Shown piece by piece: positions 11,300 through 23,662 of a stretch of DNA of 64,000 nucleotides. Positions within the stretch are counted from its first letter, which is position 1, and every line of letters starts with the position of its first letter. The stretch lies in NCBI GenBank assembly GCA_951799425.1, contig OX637395.1:3138001-3202000 (forward strand), written 5' to 3'. A program made the translations under genes and the position numbers. The notes under the pieces are model-generated. The model did not search any database and was not told the origin of the DNA. It saw nothing but the letters and a program-made list of their open reading frames with translations. The DNA comes from Ilex aquifolium (lineage: Eukaryota > Streptophyta > Magnoliopsida > Aquifoliales > Aquifoliaceae).

Positions 11300-12372
11300 G
11301 GGTTAATTGCATTAGAGGTTCCTAAATTATAGAGTTCGTCTCATTTTAGTCTCAAATGTTTCAATTGCATCATTTTGGTCCCTGAAGTATTGAACATATT
11401 TCTATATGGTCCTCCAAGCAAACAACATCCAGATTGCTAACAATTTTTTATCATAATCTTGTCACGTAATAGCTAAATATAGACAAAAAAATTTGTAATA
11501 TGAGTAGTTTTTTACAAAAAATTGGATATCTCATTATCAAAACTGTATAATTTAGATAAATATTTAACCAAAATTTGAGTAAAAATTTAGTCAGGAGTTA
11601 TCCAAATTATTTTTTTTATCTATATTTAAGTATCATGTGACAAATTTATAATAAAGAAATTGCTAAAAAATTGGACACTGTCTGTTTGAGGGACCATATA
11701 GAAACACTAGTTATTGTCTGTGCCTGAAGGCACAATATAATAAAAAATGGTAAACAATAAACATATTTGTATTCATACCCAAAATCAAATCATAAACATA
11801 GAGAAGAGATAAAGAAATTTAAGCATCGATTTGTAGTGGAGATGAGAGGTGGTGGGCGGTAGTAGTGGTGGTAAGAGACGGTGATAGTTGTGGTGGGTGA
11901 CAATGACTGTGGTGGCGGTGATGGCGGCAGCGGTGGTGGTGGTGGTGGCAGCAGCGGCGGCGACGACGACGATGGTGACGGCGGCGGCAATGGTGGTGGA
12001 GGCGGTGGTGGTGGTGAGGGTAGAGGTAGTGGTGAGGCGGTTTCAAACACTATTATTTTTTTTTAAAGTATTTATGAGAAATAATTTCTAGAAGTACTTT
12101 TAAAAAATCACTTCAAACACACTCTTAGGGCTCTATTTTTCGTATTAAATTTAGGGTGTTAATATTAGTCGTTAGATTAACTTTAAAATAAAATTTAAAT
12201 CGATCTCAACCGCGAATAGCAAAAGTCATTTTGTTTATCTTTTGAGATTTGAATTGTAAGCTACTTTATTATATAGATATTTAATATTTTCGGGACTAAA
12301 ATGATACAATTGAAACATTAGAGACCAAAATAAAATATACTCTATACTTCATGACCTTCAATACAATTAAGT
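11300..12372. mobile_element. Long-arm foldback element carrying a nested Helitron
   Basis: Inverted arms of roughly 90 bases: the left arm begins TTAATTGCATTAGAGG and includes ATGTTTCAATTGCATCATTT; the right arm inverted begins TTAATTGTATTGAAGG and includes ATGTTTCAATTGTATCATTT. Without the Helitron at 11707-12277 the element is about 500 bp. A piece of the same family without the Helitron lies at about 37028-37187. Terminal motif and arm structure resemble Mutator-like foldback MITEs, but no target duplication was confirmed. Confidence 0.75.
11707..12277 (-). mobile_element. Non-autonomous Helitron, GGN-rich family, copy 1
   Basis: Minus-strand element, 571 bp. It starts TCTATATAATAAAGTAGC after a host A and ends with hairpin TGTGCC-TTCA-GGCACA, then GACAATAACTAG before a host T. 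The middle (about 11835-12045) is a GGT/GGC-rich triplet tract giving long but meaningless Gly or Pro frames. The relative at 37080/37081 shows the unoccupied site. A second copy of the family is at about 31800-32409. Confidence 0.85.
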
Positions 12373-12747
12373 GTACTTATAATAAAATTATACATTTATA
12401 TACAAATGACCCTCTAGATGGTCACCGAGTCATGAGCAAAGAACAAAGAAAGAACTTTCCTATTATAAAAGTAGTTGTCAAAAACTTGCAACTTAGACCA
12501 ACCCCCATTAATAATATGCTTTCCCCATTTAACCCACATAATCTAATCACCCCTTTTCCCTCTCTCCCTCTCTCTCTCTCTGTCTCTCTCCCCATGGAGT
12601 CGATACTCCCTACCAGGAATTCATAAACCCTCAAGAAAACCGAAACAATTACAAAAACCCATTTGAGAAAGTCAGACACTGGTAAAAGAATAGGAAATTG
12701 AGAAAAAAACAGTTCTTTTTGGGTTTGATTGTTGTTGTTATTGGAGT

Positions 12748-15700
12748 ATGTATAGATCTGGAGCTGTGATGGCTTGGAATGTGTTCAAGTTCTGTACGGC
12801 CCTGAGGGGTCTGGGCTCTATCATGATCTTGTTGGTCCTTGGCGTAGTCGGTGTCTCATATTATGCCGTCGTTGTTTCCAATTACGGTCCGACGTTGACC
12901 GACGGTGGCCTTGATTGCCTCACTGCACTTGCCGTCTTGATCTTGTTTCATTGTCTGGTAAATTATCTCAGAATTTTGATTTCTTGGCTTTTCTGCAATT
13001 AGTTTTACTGGGCTTGTAGGGTTCTTCAATCACAAGATGGGTTTTGTTTTTGGTGCAATTTTGTTGGGAAATTTACTAACTAGACTGAGATTGATTGAAG
13101 ATGATTTTGTGTAAGTTTTCGAAATTTAGCTCTTTTGGAGTCATAAAATACAAAATTTCAGGGTATATTATAGATACCTTTTTTTGCTTTAGCTGAGAAG
13201 ACTGTAAAAAAATGGTAAAATTGTGATGTATCAGTTTCTATTGTAATCAGTTGATTTGTTGAGTTGTCACAATTTTTTGTCTTTAATTCTTGTTCATTTT
13301 TGTTAAGAAAATTGATTAATGTACACCTGCATTGATGTAGAAACTGATTTTGATAATTTGAGTTGAGGAACCATCTTTTTGTGTTCTGTTTTTTATTAGG
13401 ACTCTTGTGGTCCACATAGCAAAACAGGTCAGGCATTGTGGATATCAGTTAATTCCAGAGTTTGAAAAGAAATAGTTTTGATGTATGTTGGGGTAAATGA
13501 AGCTGAAATTGATGTATTTGTAATAATTGTGCAGTTAGTGATGCTATTATGGAGTTATTTTTCCGTGGTTTTTACGGATCCTGGTAGTGTACCACCAAAT
13601 TGGAAGCCAAGTAGAGATCAGGAGATAGGCGATACTGATCCATTGACTGTGTCAGAATTTGTTGCCTTGCAAGCTGACCCAGGTAACCCAAGAATTCGAA
13701 TTTGTCGGAAGTGTAACCAGCTGAAGCCACCTCGATGCCATCATTGTTCTGTTTGTGAGTTCTTTTACACATTTTCTCTGTGATCTTGGTTTTCATTCTT
13801 TTATCCAAGAGGAAGTGAGTGAATTTTATATCTCTCTCTTAGGCGGGAGGTGTGTGCTAAAGATGGACCATCATTGTGTGTGGGTTGTCAACTGTGTTGG
13901 GGCACTTAACTACAAGTATTTTCTTCTTTTTCTGGTATGTTATTCCTGCTTCCTTATTACAGCACTCTTAATAAGTTGATTTTGTTCATCTGTTGATATG
14001 CTCCATGTTGCAAAACATGAAACTTCCCCATCAATTCTACCAATTTGGTTATTTTTTGCTTTTCAACTATTCTGTTATCAAACCCCCAGTATGCCTCAAT
14101 GAGACAGTCTGTTTCCTACTTCAAGGTAAATACCACTAGGTGTTATACTTTATTGCCAGATTCTTTAGAAATTTCAAATCTCAATTGAACTAAGCAACAT
14201 ACCTATATTTATGAATCTCAGAATGCTTCCAAAATGCATATTGCTGATTAGGTGGCTGATAGGAAAGGGTGGGAGAATACCTAGCATTCTTTTTTTTATT
14301 TTTAACCCATAATGGGTGATTTAATATGCTTCAAGTGAGAAGAGTGGGATTAATTTTTTTGGTTGAAAATTAAATTGAGTAGTATAAACAGCAAAAAAAA
14401 AATAAAAATTTAAATTGAGTAGTGTGTGTTCACGACTTCACAACTTCAAAGGCAAATCTTCTTTTCTAGCCAACAGGTCAATAGTTTGTTGTCTTATTTC
14501 ATGTAGTAATCTCATATATCATCAGAGTACCATACCAAATTTCATCTGGCTATTGATGTTTCCATATCATGTGGCATCTGTGCATCAGCATACACGTTAT
14601 GGACTGATGTAACATTGACGTGTTTGATTTATTTGTTCCGTTTTCTGATAATTATTTGTAATCCGTGAATGTGGACCGAGAGCTTCAAGATTTTGTTGGT
14701 GCTGCTAATACTCGTGTTTTTTGGCATCCTATTGGCATTATTGTCAAATAGCAAAGCTGATTACATTCTTTTTGTTGCAGTTTTACACATTTCTTGAGAC
14801 CAGTCTTGTGACTTTATCATTGCTACCACATTTTATAGCATTCTTTAGTGATGGAGAGATACCTGGGACGCCAGGCACCCTTGCAACCACTTTTCTTGCC
14901 TTTGGTAAGGCCTAATGAGCCTATTTGTTGGACCTCACTCTCCTCCTCTCCTGTCCCCCTTCTCTCTTATCTATTCCCTTTTGCTTGCTTCTGTATATTT
15001 ATATAACCATTCCTGTGGTATCCACAGTCTTGAACCTGGCTTTTGCGTTGAGTGTTTTGGGGTTTCTGATTATGCATATATCGCTGGTGGCCGCAAATAC
15101 CACCACTATTGAGGTATTGCCTTCTTCTTCGTTGTTATCTCTGTATGGTTAATCATAACGTTAATGATTGTGACCTTTTTCTGTTTCAACTTCTGTTTCT
15201 TTAGATACATCTTTTTTTATGCTGCACTTAGGAGTGCAAGAGAAATTTTGCCCCTAGTGTTTTTAAGGGTCGGGAATGAGCCTGTAAAATGTTTGTACCA
15301 CAAATGTACTATTTGGGTAGGTGTCTCCGAGTATATCCAGCACCAGGACCTCGAGTTGTTTGAAGAAGATGGGATTTTTTTTTTTTGGGGGGGGGGGTGG
15401 TGGTGGTGTTTGTAAGGTAAAAAAAGGGCACCCCAAATCTTAGTTGATGCTGAAGTTATTTTCACCGGAAAGAAAAATTGGTGACCAAAATCCTATGTCC
15501 AGTTTTAATGATTCCACTAAAGCCTTTTTCGCTATCCTTCATTTTTGGAATGAAATTCTGCAACAGCGCTTCTTTGTGGAGGAAGATGCAGCAGATATCG
15601 ATAAAATTCAGATGCAGCAGATTTCAATAAAATTCTTGATTTATTTGTTGTCTTGTGTTTAGGCGTATGAGAAGAAGACCACACCAAAATGGCGATATGA

Positions 15701-16654
15701 CCTTGGTCGGAAGAGGAACTTTGAACAGGTTGGTCAATTTTATAACACTCTACCATTGTGATTTCTTCTTTTTACATGGAATTTTGTGGGATACCTAGTT
15801 ATCTTTTTCCTTTTGATGAAAACTCGCTTGATTCATCAACCTAAGACTTGACTTTTATGGGACTTCTGGGAAAAAATGAGTCATGTCCCTGAAATAAAGA
15901 TGTTGATAAGAGTAGGAATCATTGAAGGTATGCACTATGGAATTACAATAATTTAAGATGTTGCTTTGTACAGCATAGAATGTATGAAGTAGTGATTTGT
16001 TCAAAAATTAAGGTTGCCAACTAATGAAGAGGACGGTTATAAAGAATGTGGGATGAGGCTGGGAGAAAAGACTTGATTGCCTTGGTTATAATTCCAGAAT
16101 TTTCTGTACTGGAATAGACTAGGGAAGAAGAATCCATGTAGCTGGTGTATGGTAGTTTAGAACTGAAGCTTATTGAGTTGTTATTCTTGCTCATGAGGTT
16201 GAGGAGAAAGAAAAAATATAGTGGATATCTTGTCACACTTTATACTCAAGAAATATTGGTGGCCCTGCTTCTCCTAAGTCATAATTGATCGCCTGTGTGT
16301 CATGGCACGTGATTATTATTCTAATTTGGGATGATATTCATCTAATCTAAGTTGTAACACAAGGACAGACTGGAGAGTACTGATTCGGTTTTGTGTCTGC
16401 AGGTTGAAACAGAAGATCCCTAACTAATATTTCTAATTTTCCAAGCTGCGGCGTTGTCTTGCTCACTTATAAATTTGTCAGCTCACATCTTGGTCTTTCT
16501 TAACTACTGTTCCGGTGTTTTGTATCAGGTGTTTGGGACAGACAAGCGATACTGGTTCATCCCAGCTTATTCTGAAGAGGATTTACGTAGAATGCCCGCC
16601 CTTCAGGGTCTTGAATATCCTTCAAAGCCTGACTTGGATGCCCAAGAGTTCTGA
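12748..16654 (+). CDS. PAT14: DHHC-type protein S-acyltransferase, PAT13/PAT14-like
   Basis: Transfers palmitate to cysteines of target proteins at Golgi or other endomembranes; Arabidopsis PAT13 and PAT14 are the closest relatives I recall, with roles in leaf senescence. Exons 12748-12957, 13535-13754, 13843-13934, 14781-14904, 15028-15113, 15663-15728 and 16529-16654 sum to 924 bases (307 aa), all GT-AG and in phase. Four hydrophobic segments are visible (about residues 20-45, 57-80, 162-188, 207-232). The cysteine-rich DHHC domain lies between the second and third ([20 protein letters not shown], then [21 protein letters not shown] at 152-155). The TTxE motif follows (NTTTIEAYEKK). The protein ends [12 protein letters not shown]. 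The choice between PAT13 and PAT14 is uncertain. The gene sits between two divergent reductase paralogues. Confidence 0.93.
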
Positions 16655-17250
16655 GTATCATTAACAAGCTGACATCACGTTTGGAACTTGGACGTTTCCT
16701 TTTTCCAACAGTTATTCTGAAGTCATCCACAGAGTTTTCGTTTACTCTTCAATTAGTTTCGACAGGTCTTAACTAACTTGGGCTTGGGATCCACTATTCC
16801 CACCAGAATCTTGTAACAAAAAAGAAAGAGAGATTAATGCATCGAACAGGTCGGGCAGAAGCTGGGTGGATTGCAGTAGTGTTGGGATGGCTTGCTGGTG
16901 GGCTGATTTACTTCATGTTTTGGTTATCGATTCGGGTTTTGGGTGCTGTAAGATAAGAAATGCTCTGATGTTTCATTTAGGTTTTACATACTTCACCAAA
17001 AATGTAGATTAAACTCTATCCCACGTAACAATTGTGTATGTTTGGAATATATATTTTTTTAAATGCTTCTCAGACTGCAATTGTGTAGATTTTATTACGA
17101 AAAGATGGTCACTGTTAAGTTTCTGCAATTTGAGTACTGCGTTTGTAAGTAAACTCAGATGAGTATTAATGTGTTGGACCATAACAAGTTGCTCGATCCA
17201 TAACTAAGATATTTAAGGATGTGATGTTCCAAAATTCGGGTCTCTTTTTA

Positions 17251-17698
17251 ACCCGCGAAAATATCTGTGAGTATCATATAATCTGATACAACATCGTTAC
17301 ACCCCATTCACTGGGATTACGTTGTCGTGGGTTCAGGTACCGGTATCAAGTCTTATAGGTACTGATACCTGACAAGCAGAAGACCCAGGTATATCGGTAC
17401 TCCCTATAAGAGGGACTGATACTTCTTCATAAAACTTGAAATTTGGACTATAACATTTCCGAATTATCGCATCTTGGGCTCTTTTCTTTAATGGATGTAA
17501 ATGATTAAATTTTAAGTCTATACTTTGGGATGTGGACCTTGGAAATATCGTATGATTAATGTATGCACAAGTTATGTATTGGGTAGAACTTTCGGACAAA
17601 TGAGACTCTGTTCAAATTCCGTTTTGTTATGATCTCAGTGAATAGGGTGTAACGACGTAGTATTAGATTATATAGTACTCATTGGTATTTCCGCGGGT
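17251..17698. mobile_element. MITE with about 70-bp terminal inverted repeats and TTA flanks
   Basis: The left arm starts ACCCGCGAAAATATCTGTGA and runs through GTTACACCCCATTCACTG. The right arm, inverted, reads ACCCGCGGAAATACCAATGA and runs through GTTACACCCTATTCACTG. Both ends are flanked by TTA (17248-17250 and 17699-17701), as for PIF/Harbinger-type insertions. The interior has repeated GGTAC/GATAC strings (17337-17420). Confidence 0.75.
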
Positions 17699-17717
17699 TT
17701 ATGGGTGATCAACGGTG

Positions 17718-18447
17718 TGGTCGTTAGGCCTGTCAAAATCCGACACAATACGATTAACCGACACGAATTAAGCGAGTTTGAGTGAGATCTTAACGGGTTT
17801 GGGTGGTAAACGGGTTGACACGCCAGACACGTTTAATAAACGGGTCGTATTCGGGTGAGACCTGTCAAACCGTTTATCACACGTTTATCCATTTAAATAA
17901 AATTAACATAATAATAAATTAATAATTATTTTAAAAAATTAGTCAAAAAAAAAAAGAAGTAAATAAATCAACAAAAAAGAAGAAGAAGTAAAACAGTAGT
18001 TCAAAGACAAATGAAGGGAGATGGGGAGTAGTTCAAAGACAAAGACAAACCAATGCCATTTGTTTTTGTCTCACATCGGCATATAAGAGGAAACGGGGAA
18101 GGCTGACTTGCTTATAAAAGGCAGTGGCCTCTTGCCTCTTTTTTTAGTCTTCAAGTATGATTTTTATGTGAAATTTGGTTAAATTTTTTTTTTTTTTGAG
18201 GTAAATGTAGTTGGCAGTAAAAAAAGTGGAGTATTAAAATTTGTTGATATAATTTTTTTAAAATTAAACGGGTTAAACGAGTCATGTCGTGTTACCTGTT
18301 TATTAAACGGGTCGTGTTCGTGTTAAGATTTTTCACCCGTTTATAAAACGTGTCGTGTACGAATTTACATGTTTTTCACCCATTCCCCGTTTAATCTGAT
18401 ACGTAACCGTTTAACCCGACACGTTTGACACTTCTAACTGGTCGTCA
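17718..18447. mobile_element. hAT-like non-autonomous element with TGGTCGT flanks
   Basis: Body 17725-18440, flanked by direct repeats TGGTCGT (17718-17724 and 18441-18447). The left end is TAGGCCTGTCAAAATCC. The right end inverted carries TAGAAGTGTCAAACGTGTC. The body is dominated by AACGGGT and GTGTCGTG strings and their inverses. Related GTCGTGTCGTGTT fragments lie at 19150-19400 and 31640-31770. The flank could be an imperfect 8-bp duplication (GTGGTCGT/CTGGTCGT). Confidence 0.65.
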
Positions 18448-18807
18448 ACATCACACTATTGCCACCATTTCCACCACCATTACCATCACTTGGTCACTAC
18501 CATTGCTGCCGCCACCACCACCACCACCGCTACCACACCCGAGAAACAAGGCATTTGTTGACCCTCTAGAAACAAGGTATGTCTGGTCCATTGAAATGAG
18601 AAGTATTTTATTTTTATTCAGGTTTAAACAGACCCCTAGAGTCAGAGAGGGCATGGTCAATTGGTCAGTGGTGGCTGGCGATAAGAATTTCGAACTTTGT
18701 GCCTACTAAAACCGATGAAAAGTTGACATTGAGTATGTTTCCCATTCTTTGTGCCTACTGAGTCATTAAGTATTGTTTCCCATTCTTCTTATGCACTCTC
18801 ACAGTAC

Positions 18808-18816
18808 TATTTATAA
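18808..18816 (+). promoter_or_regulatory. Probable TATA box of reductase 2
   Basis: TATTTATAA lies 49-57 bases upstream of the ATG at 18865, followed by a short leader with a GA tract. No equivalent is obvious upstream of reductase 1, whose promoter sequence differs. Confidence 0.5.
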
Positions 18817-18864
18817 AGCTAAAAGGGGCCAGTGAAACGCCCCCCAGCACAGAGAGAGAGAGAG

Positions 18865-21800
18865 ATGGAAGGACATAACAAGGGAGCTGTATGTGTAACT
18901 GGTGGAACAGGTTTTGTAGCTTCATGGCTGATTATGAAGCTTCTTCAACAGGGTTATTCTGTCAATGCAACAGTTAGGTCGTCTGAACCAGGTTAGTCAT
19001 CGATATCATCTTCTCCAAAGGAGATACATCATGCCTTTATGACTCATTTTAGCTTTAATTTTCATTGTCATACATGTTCCAAGTCAACACGTGGATGAGC
19101 TTTGAACACACGCATCATCTCCCATCCATATATTTAGGCTATATCAAGGCTTATTCTGTTAATCGTGTTGGGTGAGGCGAGTTTGTATCGGGTCTTAACG
19201 GATTCGTGTTAAAAAATATTTCATCCATACTCGATTCGTTTATTAATTTGTATCTAATGAATAGTGTCATATCGGGATCGTGTCATATATAAATGGTGTA
19301 TAACTAATATATAAACGAATCGTATCGTGTATTTTTTTTGATTAATTTTACTCATATTCGATTCGTTTATTAGTCGTGTCATGCCGAGTTTATTTGTTTA
19401 CCAAACATGTGTTTTAAAGAAAATTTAAATCTTTTAATTTTGCATTGTGTCAGATCCACTCGTTTATCAAATGAGTAATTTATCCACTAATTTTCTCCTC
19501 ATAAGGGATTGTGTACCCCTAGGGTTGCCAAAAAATATTGTTTGGGCCTTAGGACATAGACAAAAGGTCCATGATTAAAGAATAATCACATTAACTTCTT
19601 TGGAATTGAGGATAAGGCAAAACGAATCATCTGAATGGAATGATTTGAAATTATTGGCTGAAAAATTAATTTTGAGAAATAAAATATAAAATTTTTATTT
19701 ATTGAATAAAAATAAAAATATAATATTAAAAAATAATATTTTGGCACCGGACCTTTGATTTGAACCAAAACGTTATTATTATAAATTACATTTAAATTGA
19801 CGAATCATTATATATTTGATCAAAAATTAGACAAATTATAATTAAATTTATTATTATTGTTAGATCAACCATAAATTTAATAGTTATAGTAAGTTAGGTT
19901 GGTCAATTAGATCAATAAAATAAATTTAAATAAAATTATTTAATTATAAAAAACTAACATTCAGATCTAAATCATTTAGATCTAACAATGTAAATTTTAA
20001 CACTTTCAGTTATAATATATTTATCTATTTATATTTACTATAATTTTTAACAATATTTATCCTTTAATTATTATGATAAATACTTTAATTACAATTAGAA
20101 TTTTAATCACGGCAAAGAAAGCTGTTCTCTGCCCGAAAATACCCTCGTATTCATCTTCTTCCTCAGTACCCGGCTACTTACCCGTCCCTGCAACCACCAC
20201 CACCACCACCACAACATGAACCACCGTTGCACCCCAACCAGCACCAGCGCAACCTCCCACTCGCAAGCCTTCACAGACCAAATCCACCATAGATAGTCCT
20301 CACTGTACCCTGCTTTAACCTACTTGATATCCAATACATCGATCTTTATTACAATAATCGCATCGACGCTCGCGTTACCCATCGAAGTCACAGTATGTTG
20401 ATTCTACACTTTTAGCTTGTCTTTTTTTAATATTTTCTCAGCGATTGCAAAGATTTACAGTGTTTTGTATGTTTAAACTTAAAATTAAGCATTGATACAA
20501 CGTTCTGGAAGTTGATTTAAGAACAAATTTGCTTTGGTACATGGTATATGTTCTAAAGCAAATTGATTTGGAGTTAGTATTACAATTTGGGGTTGTTTAT
20601 TTTGGTGATCTAGATTGCGAATTCACCCCATTTGGGATAGATTTACTCAGATCGTGGATCGTTAGGGGTTTAGAGAATTGTGGTAACTATACTTCGGATT
20701 AAGTACGTCATCTCAACAGTTCAATTACCTTAAGTCCGAGTTGATGGTGGATGCAATCCCCGATCAACTTAAGGCTGTCTTAGAGTGTCCTATTGATTCA
20801 ATAACTCAAGGAGTTATCCTCACATGTATTTATCTTTTAAAATCTTTCAGTACTTCTAGGAGTTTATTTAGAAGATCAAATCTGGTGGGATGTTACTTAT
20901 CTTGTAACTAGATGATGATTATATAAAGCCCACGTTGGTTGGACTCTCGGTGTGTGGGAGATCCTTTATTCTTAGCATAAGAAATTGCCTTCAATTTCTC
21001 TTCAAGTTTAAGCTTGTCGGTTATATGGCTGGAAAAGTTATCTCGGATGAAGCTCCAAAACCACCATTTTAATGTCTTCTTTGCAAGTTTGTTCAATTGC
21101 AGCTCCAACATTTTCATTGTCCAAAGTCACTATATTCTTGCCGTTCCTAATTGGAATAATGGAACTAACATGGTACATGTGGGATACGGAACTACAATGG
21201 ATCCGGGAGGATTAATCGGTTGCTCTAAGAATAAGAGGCTACCTTCCAACAAGCAGAAAACGAAAACCCAAGAAACAAAAAGCGATGCCTGACTTGCTTC
21301 GAGTTTGGTCTGATTGCCTTTCTTTGTAACATGTTCTCCAATAAAATTGCGTCCAAGTAATTGGCAAGTGATTTTTTTTACTTGCAAGGATGCTGTCAGA
21401 AAGTTCACAGGACAATGGCACAAGTTCATTTGGAATTGCATCCCTTGCTTATATATCTGGATTTCTTGGAACTCATCGCTGAGCTCATGGACAAAACCAT
21501 GTTTCATTTCAATTAACTTAATTTCATATCTACATAGAATTCCTTTCAGTTATAAATATTTTTGCACGAACTGTTTGAAATTATCAGTCCCCACAGATTT
21601 ACCATTTGAAGGGCAGCAGAATTTTAGATCTTCCAGCTTTCTCTCCTATAAAACAGAGTTTCAATCCAGCTTGTATTGAGTTTATATGCTGATATACTGA
21701 ATTGGCATTCTGAACTCTGCTGTAATTGTTAATGTTGGTAATTGTGAAAATTGTGTGTTGTGACTTTGTGCACGTTCTATCTTGTATTATCAGAATCATT

Positions 21801-23046
21801 AACAGTTTGTGTATTGCCCAGACAAGAAGAAGGATATTAGCTTCCTCACCAACTTACCTGGCGCAACAGAAAGACTACAAATTTTCAATGCAGATCTCTA
21901 TATTCCAGGCAGTTTTGATGCAGCAATTGCGGGATGCATTGGAGTGTTTCATGTTGCTTTTCCCATGGATTTTGAGGACAACGAAACAGAAGAAACAAAG
22001 ACCAAAAGAGCCATTGATGGGACACTAAGCATTTTAAAGGCATGCCTTGAATCAAAGACAGTTAAACGAGTTGTGTGTACTTCTAGTGCATCCACTGTTT
22101 TTGGTCAAAACACTGGTTTAGATGTAATTGATGAAAGCACATGGACTGATGTAGATTTTGTTAGAGCTCTAAAAGTTGTTGGAACTTCATACACGATTGC
22201 CAAGACATCAATTGAAAGAGCAGCTTTAGAGTTTGCTGAAAAACATGGATTGGATCTCGTGACCGTAATTCCTCCTTTTATCCATGGCCCCTTCATCTGT
22301 CCTCGTTTGCCAGACTCGGTGCGCTCATCAATGGCTATGATTTTTGGTATGTTTTGTTTCTCATGACAAATAATTATGATATCTTTAGTTGCATGTTGCT
22401 GTAACTTCTTTAGGTCGCAATTATCTGATTCATTTATTTTCTGAAGTTGAGACAGATTTAGACTATTGAAGATCGAGGTCTGGGTAAACTGCATCAGAGC
22501 AGTTTACGAAATTTCCATTAGCATTCTTAGATACAATCAAATATGGCCTATAAATCTTACTGTAAATGGCCATTTAAAAAGGTTACTTCAATTTTATCTT
22601 CAGAAAATTTATAATTTTGCAGGTGATAAGGACCAGTACAATTATCTCGTTAATACAACTTTGGCGCATGTAGACGACGTGGCCAGTGCACATATTTTCC
22701 TTCTTGAAAATCCTGATGCAAAAGGAAGGTACATATGCGCAGCAGTCGAAATAACAATTCAAGAGATGGCTAAATTTCTTTCATCCAGATACCCTGAATA
22801 TCAAATTCCAACTGCCGAGTAAGTATTGAACTCTATTTTTCTTATCTTAAGTTTGCTTTTCTTTGTCAGAAAATATTCAATTCACCTCCATTTTTAATTT
22901 ACAGTTGTTTAAAGGAGATCAAAGGGATTAAATTTCCGGGCCTCTCGTCAAAAAAACTCCTGGATATTGGGTTCAAGTATAAGCATGGCCTTGAGGATAT
23001 GTACGATGGAGCAATTCAATGCTGCAAACAAAAGGGTTTTCTCTAG
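18865..23046 (+). CDS. Vestitone reductase/DFR-like NADPH-dependent reductase, paralogue 2
   Basis: Same SDR family and likely reaction class as the gene at 5539-8101. Exons 18865-18991, 21822-22346, 22623-22818 and 22905-23046 sum to 990 bases (329 aa). Exons 2, 3 and 4 are exactly the same length as in paralogue 1 (525, 196, 142); exon 1 is one codon longer. Rossmann [17 protein letters not shown] and the YTIAK catalytic pair are all retained. Changes cluster around the likely substrate pocket (for example VAFPMDF versus VAHPMDF, and IPPFIHG versus IPALIHG), so substrate or activity may differ. This is inference. Intron 1 is 2.8 kb and has collected extra sequence. A TATA-like box and a GA-rich leader precede the start. 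The two genes are divergent, with PAT between them. Confidence 0.9.
19100..21800. other. Large intron 1 of reductase 2 with unassigned inserts
   Basis: This is 1.7 kb longer than the matching intron of reductase 1. It holds hAT-like GTCGTGTC fragments (about 19150-19400) and AT-rich DNA (19600-20100). A CCA-rich patch at about 20160-20290 looks like the 5' end of a gene but gives no frame. A 125-codon minus-strand open frame at 21130-21507 has no family I recognise. Confidence 0.5.
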
Positions 23047-23494
23047 TTCATGTTTGTTTGAACTACAAATATCTGTATGGCTTGTGTGACTGAAAATAAT
23101 TTTATCTTCTTTGTCTCTGTTGTGTTTTTGTTTCCTATAAGGAAAATTACAAATCGAAAAACTTCAATGAAGTGTTTCAAATGTAGAAGTGGTTGCATAT
23201 ATTTTTCTTGCTTTATTGTTGACTTAGTCTGGATGTTTTGTGCTTCCCTCAAAGCTTAGATGTGATGGATAGACTACTTTAACCATGACATATTTGCTAT
23301 AGGAAGGACTCAAAATGATTCCTAATTACCTAACCTATCCTACTAGTGTGGTGTCTATTGACTGAGTTGTGAATAAAGCTAGAGATGTTATACTTTGGAG
23401 AAGTCTAATGCAGCATAAGAACACGAAGGATAATACCTATTCATTTTCACCCTCAACAACAAGCATTCAACAACATTCTTGTCACCATCGAATG

Positions 23495-23662
23495 GGGTGG
23501 TTCAGTGGGGTATCGATTAAATTTCTCATCCTGAGATTAGAGGTTCGAGTCTTAGAGTTTATATTGGAGTTTAGTGGTTGATCGTTATGCTAGTCTAGTT
23601 AAGTTCGTTCTCAAGAGGAATAACAGGTGCGGTCAGGAGCCTCGTGATTCCACCAGTGAGGA
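23495..23662 (+). repeat. tRNA-derived SINE-like element
   Basis: The A-box-like TGGTTCAGTGGGG (23498-23510) and B-box GGTTCGAGTCTT (23542-23553) have tRNA-like spacing. No poly(A) tail is seen; the right side is cut by the hAT-like insertion that begins at 23671. Confidence 0.5.

Noticed and set aside
11790-12091. Several overlapping open frames rich in Gly, Pro, His or Val
   Set aside because: They come from the GGN triplet tract of a Helitron and appear in several frames at once; no conserved protein.
21130-21507. 125-codon minus-strand frame in reductase 2 intron 1
   Set aside because: No recognisable domain; probably repeat-derived. Kept only as a note in the intron entry.
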